Shown here: piece by piece, positions 8,127 to 16,724 of the stretch
How the letters are laid out: every line of letters starts with the position of its first letter
How positions within the stretch are numbered: position 1 is the first letter of the stretch
DNA from: Methylobacter sp.
Lineage (GTDB): Bacteria; Pseudomonadota; Gammaproteobacteria; Methylococcales; Methylomonadaceae
Assembly (NCBI RefSeq): GCF_023227905.1
Contig: NZ_JALOCF010000030.1
Location: 1-51,321 of the forward strand
Direction of reading: 5' to 3'
DNA length: 51,321 bases
The notes under the pieces: model-generated
Told to the model about the DNA's origin: nothing
Database searches by the model: none
The model's input: the letters and a program-made list of their open reading frames with translations, nothing else
Made by a program: the position numbers and the translations under genes

Positions 8127-9485
8127 TTAAATCCCGTAAATCTTGCGCTTACGCCAGAAGGTCGCCCTGCTCATGCCCAGCGAGCGGGCAGCCAGGGTAA
8201 CCATGCCATTGCTCTGCTCCAGCGCTTGACGGATTGCCGTGGATTCTTCCGCAGCCGATAACGGTTGATTCTGCACAGGCTGCGGCTCGGCATTACGTTG
8301 CTCCCGAAACTCAGGGGGCAGTTCAGAGCAGCGCAAGGTTGTCCCTCTGCCTACCGCAAAAGCATATTCCACAACATTTTGCAGTTCCCGGATATTACCC
8401 GGCCACGCATAGTCCAACAAAGCCCTCATAGCCTGCGGATCGATTTTTTCAATTTTCCTGAAATGGGCGGCATTATGCTCTTGAATAAAATGCCAGATAA
8501 GCAACCCTATATCTTCCCGACGCTCCCGTAACGGCGGAATAAAAATGGGCACGACCCTGAGCCGGTACATCAGATCCTCGCGGAACCGCCCCATTTTTAC
8601 TTCCTCCCTTAACGAACGATGGGTCGCAGCGACAATGCGCACATCGACGTCAATCTACCGGTCGCCGCCCACCGGAATATAATTTCTTTCCTGTAAAACC
8701 CGGAGCAGTTTGGCCTGCAACTCAAGCGGCAATTCGGCCACTTCATCAAGAAACAGCGTTCCGCCGTGCGCGCGCTGAAACAGGCCGCTATGATCCTTGA
8801 TGGCACCGGTAAACGCGCCGCGCACGTGCCCGAACAACTCGCTGTCCAGTAGACTGCTGGATAAGGCCGCGCAATTGATCGCCAGAAAAGGCGCCTTGCG
8901 CCGGGCGCTCAAATCGTGAATGGCCTTGGCCACCAACTCTTTGCCGGAACCGCTCTCGCCTCTTACCAAGACCGTAACATCTGTCTCTGCGGCATTTTGA
9001 ATAATCTGAAAAACCGCCTGCATGGCTGGCGAGCGGCTTAACAGGCCATGAAACCCCTGCTTTACAGATTCGGAAGTCTCTCTTGAGGCTTTTGGCAAAG
9101 CTATGTTTGCGGGCCGCTCCGAAACAGGAAGCAGCAGCCCCAAACCGCCAGCAAAAGCCCCCTGCTGATCATGTAAAACCTGGATAATTTTTTCCAGCTC
9201 AAATTTACTGCCATCAGTTTGGAATAGCGTTATGAGTTGTTTTTTATGGTCGTCGCTATCAGTAATGGCATATTCTTGCTTACAGGGTTTGCCTGTGACA
9301 TCTTTGGCGTACAATCCGGATAACTGCTCTGCGCCCTGACTCCAGTGAATAACCCGTTGGTTACGGTCAACGATATACAGAGCTGCAACATCGCATAGGG
9401 TTAGCAGCTTTAAAAATAACGGCTGCAACGACTGCTGTTCCAGCCAGGCGGATAAGGGTTCGGAAAGTTGTTTTGTTTGTTTCAC
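8127..9485 (-). pseudogene. sigma-54-dependent activator (PAS-AAA+-Fis HTH) with one in-frame TAG
   Basis: A bacterial enhancer-binding protein. Residues about 20-130 form a PAS-like sensor with two Cys (LLTLCDVA, GKPCKQEY), followed by a AAA+ domain with Walker A GESGSGKE, the sigma-54 contact loop GAFTGA and Walker B GGTLFLDEVAELP. The C-terminal Fis-type helix-turn-helix ends in MSRATFWRKRKIYGI. Codon 277 is TAG (8652-8654), between VGGDR and IDVDVRIVAATHR, where relatives usually have Q, E or another residue; CAG to TAG would explain it. The frame is otherwise intact on both sides, so the change is recent, a read error, or read through. The start is GTG. It is divergent from the persulfide dioxygenase gene, its likely target, through the promoter at 9625. 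Confidence 0.85.
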
Positions 9486-9510
9486 AAGCGTCTCGTTGAA
9501 TCAAATATGC

Positions 9511-9535
9511 GTTTCAATGAAACATTATATGAAAC
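9511..9535. promoter_or_regulatory. possible upstream activator site for the sigma-54 regulator
   Basis: GTTTCA-A-TGAAAC (9511-9523) is a perfect 13-bp dyad, followed by another TGAAAC half-site at 9530-9535; a further GTTTCA lies at 9479-9484 across the regulator start. The cluster is about 100-115 bp upstream of the -24/-12 promoter, the usual distance for enhancer sites of NtrC-type activators. Assignment to the neighbouring regulator is an inference. Confidence 0.5.
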
Positions 9536-9619
9536 AGGCGAAAGGCGCAAGACAAAAGGCGAAAGCTGCCCACTTTAGCGCTGCGTCCTTTGCCTTTAGC
9601 CCTTTGTCCTTCGCCTTAA
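9536..9619. repeat. imperfect inverted-repeat element (AGGCGAAAGGC...CCTTCGCCT)
   Basis: A purine-rich left arm (GGCGAAAGGCGCAAGACAAA) and a pyrimidine-rich right arm (CCTTTGTCCTTCGCCT) form a long imperfect hairpin. A related element lies at 12141-12217, so the persulfide dioxygenase and SQR genes are flanked by two copies. It separates the activator sites from the sigma-54 promoter and may influence DNA bending; that role is speculative. Confidence 0.7.
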
Positions 9620-9624
9620 CCTTT

Positions 9625-9640
9625 TGGCACAGGATTTGCT
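9625..9640 (+). promoter_or_regulatory. sigma-54 (-24/-12) promoter of the persulfide dioxygenase gene
   Basis: TGGCAC-N5-TTGCT: the GG at 9626-9627 and the GC at 9638-9639 are separated by exactly 10 bp, and the bases around them match the consensus TGGCACGNNNNTTGCW except for one non-critical position. Transcription would begin near 9651, about 30 bp before the ATG at 9681. It lies beside a divergent sigma-54 activator gene. Confidence 0.88.
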
Positions 9641-9680
9641 TTAAGCATAGTTATCCCATAACCCCAACCGGAGCAACATC

Positions 9681-10775
9681 ATGCTATTCAAACAATTATT
9701 CGACCAGGAAACCTGGACTTACACCTATTTAATTGCCGATCCAGTTAGTAAAGACGCCGTTCTTATTGATCCGGTCAATACCCATATCGACGAGTATATT
9801 GAGCTGCTGGCAGCGCACGGACTGCAACTGAAATATTCTCTGGAAACCCATGTTCATGCCGACCATATCACTGCCAGCGGCTTGCTGCGCCAACGTTTGG
9901 GAGCCCAGACAGCGGTCAGCGGACTGTGCGGCGCGGAAAACGCCGACATTCAGATGCAGGACGGCGATATTTTTAAATTTGCCGGCGACGAGCAAATCAA
10001 GGTCATCGCCACACCGGGGCATACTCGCGGCAGTGTTTCTTTTTTATGGCGCGACCGCTTGTTTACCGGCGACTCTTTATTGATCGGCGGCTGCGGACGT
10101 ACAGATTTTCAAGGCGGCGATGCCGGAGCGCTTTACGACTGCATTACCCAACGCTTGTTTACCCTGCCGGGTGAAACGCTGGTCTATCCAGGCCATGATT
10201 ATCAGCAGCGCTGGGTGAGCTGCGTCATGCAGGAACGCACCACCAATCCTCGACTGGCAGGCAAGACCCGCGAGCAATTTATCGAGATCATGAACAACCT
10301 GAACTTACCCAAACCCCGCTTAATTGACGAGGCAGTGCCCGCTAACCGTTATTGCGGCCTGGATGAAAACGAGCGTCAGGATGCCGTAGCGCTCAGAGAC
10401 GCAACGCCGCCGCTTCGCGCCACAACCAAAACCGAAGATTTGGTCGCCGCCGCTAAGCAACAAATTATTGAAGTCGATGTCGCCAAAGCGAAACAGCTGC
10501 TGGCGGAAGGCAATATCGTGCTGGTCGATACCCGAGAAGAAAGCGAATACGCCGCAGGGCACGTTGACGGAGCATTATTGGTACCGCGCGGCATGCTGGA
10601 ATTCAAAATCGGCAACATGCCGGAACTGGCCGACAAATCGAAAGCGGTGCTCATATATTGCCGCTTGGGCAACCGCTCGGCATTGGCGGCGCAGACCCTG
10701 CAGCAATTGGGTTACACTAATGTGCTGTCTATGGCCGGCGGATTTGAGGCTTGGAAAAAAAGCCAAACGTCATAG
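9681..10775 (+). CDS. persulfide dioxygenase-rhodanese fusion
   Basis: A 364-aa two-domain enzyme. Residues 1-235 are a metallo-beta-lactamase fold of the ETHE1 type (THVHADHITASG, TPGHTRGS, FTGDSLLIGGCGRTDF, YPGHDY), which oxidises glutathione persulfide to sulfite and GSH with a mononuclear iron. Residues 255-364 are a rhodanese domain with the active loop CRLGNRS. Such fusions (PRF type) couple persulfide oxidation to sulfur transfer between persulfide, sulfite and thiosulfate. It is the first gene after the sigma-54 promoter and sits about 105 bp upstream of SQR, the enzyme that makes its substrate. Confidence 0.94.
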   Translation: MLFKQLFDQETWTYTYLIADPVSKDAVLIDPVNTHIDEYIELLAAHGLQLKYSLETHVHADHITASGLLRQRLGAQTAVSGLCGAENADIQMQDGDIFKFAGDEQIKVIATPGHTRGSVSFLWRDRLFTGDSLLIGGCGRTDFQGGDAGALYDCITQRLFTLPGETLVYPGHDYQQRWVSCVMQERTTNPRLAGKTREQFIEIMNNLNLPKPRLIDEAVPANRYCGLDENERQDAVALRDATPPLRATTKTEDLVAAAKQQIIEVDVAKAKQLLAEGNIVLVDTREESEYAAGHVDGALLVPRGMLEFKIGNMPELADKSKAVLIYCRLGNRSALAAQTLQQLGYTNVLSMAGGFEAWKKSQTS

Positions 10776-10880
10776 GACACTACCCTATAAAGAGAGAATG
10801 GGTACATGGCAAAGTATGTGCTGCCGTCCACTTTTGCCGTGTACCGAAATTCTCCACTAACTACCAATTATGAGGAATTT

Positions 10881-12134
10881 ATGTCAAACAAACACCATAC
10901 CGTACTAATCATCGGGGGAGGCGCCGCCGGCGTTTCCATCGCCAACAACATGCGCCGCCAAAACGCCGATATTGATATCGCTATCGTTGAACCGTCTGAA
11001 GTCCACTATTACCAACCGGGCTTCACCATTGTCGGCGGCGGTGCGTACACCTTAAAAGAAACCGTCCGCAACGAAGCCGACCTGATCCATCCGTCTGTTA
11101 CCTGGATTAAGGATTACGCCGAAACCTTTCAACCGGATGACAACAGCGTCAGTTTGCGTTCCGGCGACGTGATCAGTTACGACTATCTGGTAGTCTGCCC
11201 CGGCCTGCAACTGGATTGGGATAAGATTGAAGGCTTGAAAGAAACGCTGAACAAAAACAATGTGTGCAGCAATTATTCCGCCGAGACCGTGGAATACACC
11301 TGGGAATGCATCCAGAATATTAAGGAAGGCACCGCGCTGTTCACCCAGCCGCCGATGCCGATCAAATGCGCAGGTGCGCCGCAAAAAATCATGTATCTGG
11401 CCGCGGACCGCTTCCGTAAAAGAGGTACGCTGGACAAATTCAATATTGAATTTTTCAACGCCGGACCTGCGATATTCGGCGTACCGTTTTTCGCCAAGGC
11501 ACTAAGCAAAGTCGTTGCCGAATACGGGATTAAAACCAATTTCAACCACAACCTGGTGGCTATCGACGGCCCAGCCAAAATCGCCACCTTCGAAACCACC
11601 GACAGCGAAGGCAACAAGCAACGGGTTACCAAAGCGTTCGACATGATTCATGTCACGCCACCGCAAAGCTCACCGGATTTTATTAAAAGAAGCCCGCTCG
11701 CCAATGCCGCCGGTTGGGTTGATGTTAATCCCAATACACTACAGCATACTAAATACGGCAATATTTTCGGTCTGGGCGATGCCGGATCGACACCTAATGC
11801 CAAAACCGCGGCAGCGGTGCGCAAGCAGGTTCCGGTTGTGGTTGACAATATTCTTAACCTTAAGAACAGCAAGGATGTCCAGGGCGGCTATGACGGTTAC
11901 GGCTCATGCCCATTAACCACGTCCCTAAGTAAAGTGATGCTGGCTGAGTTTGCCTATGACGGCAAGGTGACGCCCTCTTTCCCTTTGCTGGACCCAAGAA
12001 CACCCCGATCTATCTGGTGGTGGGGCAAAACCACCGGTTTTCCTTGGCTGTACTGGCATTTGATGCTCAAAGGCTACCGCATCGATATTCCTCATTTGGA
12101 AAGCTATGCCAAAAAGTTTTTGAACGAAGAATGA
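10881..12134 (+). CDS. sqr: sulfide:quinone oxidoreductase, type II (mitochondrial-like)
   Basis: A flavoprotein that oxidises sulfide to sulfane sulfur and passes electrons to quinone at the membrane surface. It has the FAD motif VLIIGGGAAGVSIA at the N-terminus, GAPQKIMYLAADRF and a second nucleotide-binding strand with GLGDAGS. The redox cysteines correspond to those of human SQOR: PIKCAGAPQ and YGSCPLTTS. The resemblance to SQOR (LHVTPP-like, AAGWVDV, TLQH, KTAAAV) makes it type II. The start is the ATG at 10881 with GAGGAA before it (417 aa); a longer frame from 10806 lacks a matching N-terminus. Confidence 0.94.
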   Translation: MSNKHHTVLIIGGGAAGVSIANNMRRQNADIDIAIVEPSEVHYYQPGFTIVGGGAYTLKETVRNEADLIHPSVTWIKDYAETFQPDDNSVSLRSGDVISYDYLVVCPGLQLDWDKIEGLKETLNKNNVCSNYSAETVEYTWECIQNIKEGTALFTQPPMPIKCAGAPQKIMYLAADRFRKRGTLDKFNIEFFNAGPAIFGVPFFAKALSKVVAEYGIKTNFNHNLVAIDGPAKIATFETTDSEGNKQRVTKAFDMIHVTPPQSSPDFIKRSPLANAAGWVDVNPNTLQHTKYGNIFGLGDAGSTPNAKTAAAVRKQVPVVVDNILNLKNSKDVQGGYDGYGSCPLTTSLSKVMLAEFAYDGKVTPSFPLLDPRTPRSIWWWGKTTGFPWLYWHLMLKGYRIDIPHLESYAKKFLNEE

Positions 12135-12140
12135 TTTTTT

Positions 12141-12217
12141 AGGCGAAGGGCGCAAGGAAAAAGGCTAAAAGCCTGCCTTGAGTCTTTCGCCCTTTATCCT
12201 TTGTCTTTCGTCCTTTG
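12141..12217. repeat. second AGGCGAAGGGC...CTTTCGTCCTTTG inverted-repeat element
   Basis: A relative of the element at 9536-9619: purine-rich left arm, pyrimidine-rich right arm, imperfect hairpin. It fills the space between SQR and the SulP gene, and may attenuate transcription between them. No T-run terminator is present. Confidence 0.65.
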
Positions 12218-12226
12218 TATTCTCTT

Positions 12227-13987
12227 ATGCCCTATTCAAAACCCAATAATTCACGTTTAACACAGTTATTTCCGATTGTGGAGTGGCTAAGATCCTACAC
12301 CCGCCAGGAATTCAACAGCGATTTATTCGCTGGCGTCATCACTGCTATTTTGCTGGTTCCACAAGGGATTGCCTACGCGATCTTGGCCGGTTTACCGCCT
12401 CAACTTGGGCTCTACGCCAGCATCCTGCCGCCGTTATTGTATGCGCTGCTGGGCACCAGTCGCACCCTGTCGGTGGGTCCGGTTTCGATTGCCGCGATTA
12501 TGATTGCCAGCGCTCTGAGCGCGCCGGAAGTCAGCGTGTTAGGTAATCCTGTGCAAAGTGCCCTGATTCTGTCGGCGGAAAGCGGATTCATCATGTTGCT
12601 GATGGCTCTGTTACGTATGGGCGGGCTGGTCAATTTTATCAGCCATCCGGTGCTGACCGGCTTTACCAGCGGCGCCTCACTGTTGATTATCGGTAGCCAA
12701 TTACCGCAGTTGTTTGGTTTAAAAGCCCCTTCCTGCGACTTTGATGTTGCCTGCTACAGCCATTATTTTTCAGGCATCGTGCCAGCCACTTTATTAATCG
12801 GCCTGAGCGCGATCGGCTTACTGGTGTTTTTCAACAAGCCGCTGGTTTTCATGCTAAAAAAAATCGGCATGAAACCTTCTGTGGTTACTGCGATCAGCAA
12901 ATGCGGGCCATTATTAACTATCATGCTGGCGACTCTGGCCGTCGGCTATCTGGATTTAACAGGCCAACAGAATATAGCGGTGGTTGGCAAAGTTCCCTCC
13001 GGTTTCCCCGAATTGACCCTTGATTTTTCCCCTGCCGAAAAATGGTACGTATTATTGCCCTACTCCGGCTTTATCGCCTTGATCGCCTATGTTGAAAGCG
13101 TCGCCATTGCCAAGGTTACCGCTAATTTCAGAGGCGAAAAAATCATCGCCAACCAGGAATTGATCGCGCTGGGCACTGCTAATCTGGCAGCCGCCATTTC
13201 CGGCGGCATGCCGGTAGCCGGTGGATTTAGCCGCACCATGGTAAATTTTTCTGCCGGTGCGCGCACCCAAATGGCGATGCTGGTCGCCGCCGCTATTCTT
13301 GCGCTGGCGGTCGTCTTCTTTAGCCCGTGGTTTGAAAACATCCCTAAAGCGGCGCTGGCCGCAATCATTCTGGTCGCCATCATTCCTTTAGTAAAACTGA
13401 ACGACATTGCGCACACCTGGCGTTATGACCGTGGCGATGGAATCGCCGAAATTGCCACTTTGCTGGGCGTTTTAGTCTACGGCATTGAAGAAGGCATCAC
13501 GCTGGGCATTATCCTGACTCTGGTCAGCCATTTGCGCAAAACCAGCCATCCGCATATTGCCGTGGTCGGGCGCATACCCGGCACTGAGCACTACCGCAAT
13601 ATCAAACGCCATAATGTGGAAACCTGGCCTCACCTGCTGTTATTGCGCATTGATGAAAGCATTACCTTTGCCAATATTAATTATATCGAGGAGTTTATCA
13701 ACGCCAAGTTAAGGCAGCAGCCGGGTATCAAGCATATTGTGCTTATTTTTACCTCGATCAGCGATATAGACGCCACGGCGCTGGAGGAACTGGAAAAACT
13801 GAACCGTGCTTTGCAGGCCTCAAAAATGACCTTGCATATCTCGGAAACGAAAGGTCCGGTACTTGATAAGCTTGAAAAAACCGATTTTCTCAGGCAACTG
13901 CAACCCGGCAGGGCATTTTTCCATACCGAAGATGCCGTTAGGGAGCTATGTAAGCCAATGTCTCAGGCTGACGAATACAAGTCATAA
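12227..13987 (+). CDS. SulP-family anion transporter with STAS domain
   Basis: A predicted inner-membrane sulfate/inorganic anion transporter, 586 aa from the ATG at 12227 (a TTG four codons earlier is also open). The N-terminal half has about 10-12 membrane segments with the SulP signature GVITAILLVPQGIAYA and LPPQLGLYASILPPLLYALL. The C-terminal STAS domain is about residues 455-575 (ESITFANINYIEE, DIDATALEELEKLN). After SQR and persulfide dioxygenase, a role in moving sulfate or sulfite made by sulfide oxidation is reasonable, but the substrate cannot be read from sequence. Confidence 0.9.
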   Translation: MPYSKPNNSRLTQLFPIVEWLRSYTRQEFNSDLFAGVITAILLVPQGIAYAILAGLPPQLGLYASILPPLLYALLGTSRTLSVGPVSIAAIMIASALSAPEVSVLGNPVQSALILSAESGFIMLLMALLRMGGLVNFISHPVLTGFTSGASLLIIGSQLPQLFGLKAPSCDFDVACYSHYFSGIVPATLLIGLSAIGLLVFFNKPLVFMLKKIGMKPSVVTAISKCGPLLTIMLATLAVGYLDLTGQQNIAVVGKVPSGFPELTLDFSPAEKWYVLLPYSGFIALIAYVESVAIAKVTANFRGEKIIANQELIALGTANLAAAISGGMPVAGGFSRTMVNFSAGARTQMAMLVAAAILALAVVFFSPWFENIPKAALAAIILVAIIPLVKLNDIAHTWRYDRGDGIAEIATLLGVLVYGIEEGITLGIILTLVSHLRKTSHPHIAVVGRIPGTEHYRNIKRHNVETWPHLLLLRIDESITFANINYIEEFINAKLRQQPGIKHIVLIFTSISDIDATALEELEKLNRALQASKMTLHISETKGPVLDKLEKTDFLRQLQPGRAFFHTEDAVRELCKPMSQADEYKS

Positions 13988-14004
13988 CATGCCGTGTATT
14001 ACTG

Positions 14005-15051
14005 CTATTTCGAAAACCCGATAAAGCGCCGATAAGGCGAGCCCTGCTTCCAGGTGAAAGCCTCGGTGTAGTAATGCATCAATGCTAGATAACCCAGCAA
14101 TCCCAGAGTAATCGCTTTACGAATCTCCACATCGAAAAAGAACTCGGTTATAGCGTTGACCGCACTATCCCCGTAAGACTGCAACACAAACGTCAACGCA
14201 ATGGAACACAAGGGCAACACGATAAACACAGGCAAATGGCAGCGCGCCGCATAGCGGTACATAAAATTCTGCGGTTGCTGGCGATGCTTGTTGTAGTCAT
14301 GCACCACGTAGAAAATATAGGCCGTCGCGTCATGCACCAGCCTTGGCACCAGGATCGCGAGAAAGTAATAGTGCTGAACAAACAAATAGAAACTGCTTAA
14401 TACCAATAAAACGTTGGACCACAAAAAATACCGGCCGGATTGCGTGGTCAGGTAGCGCTCGCATAGCAGAGCGGTGCACACCAATCCTACACATAAACCG
14501 CCCGCAACCAGCTTTATCCACTCCAGTTGTTGCACATCCAGGCTGTTCTTCATAAATATTCCAATATAAATAAAGATGCCCGCCGTTACACTCATCCACA
14601 ATAGCAAATAAAAAACCCAATCGGGCAGACGGTACAAGCTGCGCCCCACGCCCAGTTGTTGTTTAAGCACGTGATATACGGTCCAGGCCGCTACCGTCAC
14701 GTAAAGCGCTTTATAGGGAATAAACAGGCTACCGACGCCGAAAAACGTGATAATGGCAGCCGTCATCAAAATGATTTTCAGCTTATATACTTTCAGGTAT
14801 TCGGTATTGCTCACCAGTAAGATGGAACTGGCGACAATATGCGGCGTACCAAAAATAATTTGAAATAATAAAAAGTGCTTCGGACTGCTCGGTAAATTCT
14901 GCTGCAAAAAGCCCTGCCAAAACCAACCATCAAACAGTTGCAACAATAAACACAAAGGAATGATTGCATACAAACCCAACAACAGCCGGAACGAGACGGT
15001 CAGCTGGTTATCATCAGTTATATCTTGAGCTGAAATGGCTTGTGCAGACAT
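14005..15051 (-). CDS. conserved polytopic membrane protein of unknown function
   Basis: 348 aa with about 8-9 hydrophobic segments. Conserved-looking polar residues lie at membrane edges: FGTPHIVAS (about residue 70), TVYHVLKQQLGVGRSLY, RLVHDATAYIFYVVHDYNKH and LMHYYTEAFTWKQGSPYR near the C-terminus. The many His in or beside helices could bind metal, as in membrane di-iron enzymes, but I recognise no family with certainty. AGGAGG precedes the ATG. It converges with the SulP gene and is probably transcribed alone. Confidence 0.8.
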   Translation of the reverse strand: MSAQAISAQDITDDNQLTVSFRLLLGLYAIIPLCLLLQLFDGWFWQGFLQQNLPSSPKHFLLFQIIFGTPHIVASSILLVSNTEYLKVYKLKIILMTAAIITFFGVGSLFIPYKALYVTVAAWTVYHVLKQQLGVGRSLYRLPDWVFYLLLWMSVTAGIFIYIGIFMKNSLDVQQLEWIKLVAGGLCVGLVCTALLCERYLTTQSGRYFLWSNVLLVLSSFYLFVQHYYFLAILVPRLVHDATAYIFYVVHDYNKHRQQPQNFMYRYAARCHLPVFIVLPLCSIALTFVLQSYGDSAVNAITEFFFDVEIRKAITLGLLGYLALMHYYTEAFTWKQGSPYRRFIGFSK

Positions 15052-15142
15052 AAAACCATCCTCCTGTTATTGTTGTATTTTTCAGTCAGAATTAATATAA
15101 GCTATTATTTTAGATGACACGCTAAACAGTGAATTAAAGTCC

Positions 15143-15168
15143 GGCACTCACATTGAGTGCCCGTTTTT
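15143..15168 (+). terminator. intrinsic terminator, plus strand
   Basis: GGCACTCA-CAT-TGAGTGCC is an 8-bp perfect stem followed by CGTTTTT. No plus-strand gene lies just upstream (SulP ends over 1.1 kb away and the gene between is on the other strand), so it may be left over from a lost gene or end an unseen transcript. Confidence 0.65.
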
Positions 15169-15217
15169 AGCGCGCGTACATCATACACCACAAGATTGTT
15201 TGGGAAAATACGTGCAC

Positions 15218-15239
15218 AAAAAAGCCGGTGTTACCCGGC
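15218..15239 (-). terminator. intrinsic terminator, minus strand
   Basis: Read on the minus strand, GCCGG-GTAACA-CCGGC followed by TTTTTT. It probably ends the transcript that runs through the IS630 remnant at 15435-15677, or whatever gene that element interrupted. Confidence 0.65.
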
Positions 15240-15282
15240 CTTGATAGCTTCGTTTTACACAGTTTGATACCCTAATCATTCA

Positions 15283-15320
15283 CAGGGTAATACGAGCAAA
15301 AACTGCTTCGTATTACCCTG
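15283..15320. repeat. 13-bp perfect inverted repeat around a 12-nt loop
   Basis: CAGGGTAATACGA (15283-15295) and TCGTATTACCCTG (15308-15320) pair perfectly; the loop GCAAAAACTGCT can extend the stem by GC/A pairs. No T-run follows on either strand. It lies in a gene-free stretch (15052-15434) beside an IS630 remnant and may be part of an RNA structure or an old element end. Confidence 0.7.
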
Positions 15321-15434
15321 ACTCTTAAAAGTCGCCTGTGTTTACGTTTGAAGGAATACGACAGTTGAAAGTCTTACTCAAAGGCTCAAATTTGCGCCGC
15401 GAGCGTATCGACCTGCGCAAACATTGATTCAGCT

Positions 15435-15677
15435 TTATCCGAAACAGAAATAAAGGTTTTTTAAACCTTCCACTCCACTTTGTTGATATAACTGAAAATA
15501 ATCGCGTAAGGTAGTTTCACAAATGCCCACCAATAAGGCAATCTTATGATTAGACAGGCCGCGGCTTTTTAGCCACAAGGCTTGTAGACGTCGACGAACT
15601 AGCGGGACGGGGTGGACATTCCTTTCTTTTTTTAAAATTCCTAATGCTTCTGAAGTAAATTCAATATGTGTTGTCAT
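15435..15677 (-). pseudogene. IS630-family transposase, N-terminal remnant
   Basis: About 80 aa from MTTHIEF (the ATG at 15677; upstream codons of the frame are unlikely). It holds the helix-turn-helix of IS630/Tc1-type transposases: RRRLQALWLKSRGLSN, HKIALLVGICETTLRDYF, GVEGLKNL. A complete transposase would be over 300 aa with a DDE domain; here the frame stops after YFCFG. In another frame the following bases read ISVSDKAESMFAQVDTLAAQI then a stop, which does not look like transposase, so the element is truncated against other sequence. Confidence 0.75.
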
Positions 15678-15939
15678 AATAATTCTACTCGCAAAAATAA
15701 TCACAAAGGGCTTTACAACGCTGATGAAGTGTTTAAAACCCGAAAGGGAAGCAAATTTGCTTTGCTCCTTCTGGAGTTCTAACTATCATCAATGGACGGT
15801 GATATAGCTTAATCGTTAACTTAGCATTTGGGGATATGTACGAATACTTACCCCTCTACTAGTTAATCTTACCAATTGATTCTCTTGAGTTTTCACATAA
15901 AATGAAAAATCAGTAATTAACTTTATTTATGAGGTTAAG

Positions 15940-16128
15940 ATGAAGCTAATCAATGAATCAGTGTTGGAAATAACCATCAATTTCTTAAAAGACGTCAGAG
16001 AAAGCAATGGAATTTGCCTTGTCGGCTTGATAGAAGATCTTGAAAATGTAATGCAGACGCCCAGCGTGTGCGTTGACGATCAGCCAAAAAATATCCGAAA
16101 GCGCCGATTAAGCGATCAAGAAGATTAG
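15940..16128 (+). CDS. small hypothetical protein
   Basis: 62 aa, MKLINESVLEITINFLK followed by acidic and basic segments and the tail KNIRKRRLSDQED. A convincing ribosome site (GAGGT, five bases before ATG) and an AT-rich upstream region support translation. No domain is recognised. It lies alone between the IS630 remnant and a strong terminator at 16357. Confidence 0.5.
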   Translation: MKLINESVLEITINFLKDVRESNGICLVGLIEDLENVMQTPSVCVDDQPKNIRKRRLSDQED

Positions 16129-16357
16129 ATTAACTGGCTATAGATCCAAAGCTAGGCAAAACCTCGCAATCCTTGCTTTTGTTAACGCTCGGCATTATGT
16201 CGAGCTTTATGAAATTGCCGAAATACGTAGCGACACTGATTTATTATGGTTAACAAATAAGAAATACTTCATCGCACGTTTTGAAATCTTTCCAAAGCGT
16301 AAATGCTCCCTATCGGCCCCTCCCCGGGCCACAGGCCCTTCCAGGGCCATTCGATAA
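16112..16357 (+). pseudogene. possible coding remnant without a start codon
   Basis: From 16112 a frame is open for about 80 codons and reads like protein in its middle (ARQNLAILAFVNARHYVELY, then EIAEIRSDTDLLWLTNKKYF). It has no ATG, GTG or TTG, and overlaps the end of the small gene at 15940 in another frame. It may be the 3' part of a frameshifted gene. Low confidence. Confidence 0.2.
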
Positions 16358-16388
16358 TGCCCTTCATAAATAGAAGGGCATTCTTTTT
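16357..16388 (+). terminator. intrinsic terminator
   Basis: ATGCCCTTC-ATAAATA-GAAGGGCAT followed by TCTTTTT: a perfect 9-bp stem and a T-run. It ends the transcript of the small gene at 15940 and its surroundings. Confidence 0.9.
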
Positions 16389-16690
16389 ACCAAACCCTTA
16401 CCAGTGCTCCTGAAATGGCTGCTGCTATTCAACAGCTCAGCATTCGCCCAAATCCCACGACAATGCGCAGCCTTTAATCGATTAGTTATCAATTACTTGC
16501 AGGATCATTTATTTTCTATTTCAATCCCTACAAGCAAACACACTTACTCTCGTCTAAATTAATCAGCCTGAAAATCAGCCGGTAATAGTCGAGCCAAACA
16601 AGAGTCACTCCATTTTGCGCGAGGTCATCAACCAGTAAATTGAGCTTGCGATTATGACCGATAAAAATAGAAATTATTTCTATAAGTAAT
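16389..16690. other. intergenic stretch with no recognised feature
   Basis: I see no open frame with a ribosome site, no tRNA and no repeat here on either strand. It lies between the terminator at 16357-16388 and the possible small RNA at about 16700. Confidence 0.6.
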
Positions 16691-16724
16691 GGTACCTATG
16701 TTTTCTTATAAATCTGCACTATAG

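Noticed and set aside
10806..10880. Longer start for SQR
   Set aside because: The extra 25 residues match nothing in SQR N-termini, whereas the ATG at 10881 has GAGGAA before it and begins the FAD motif.
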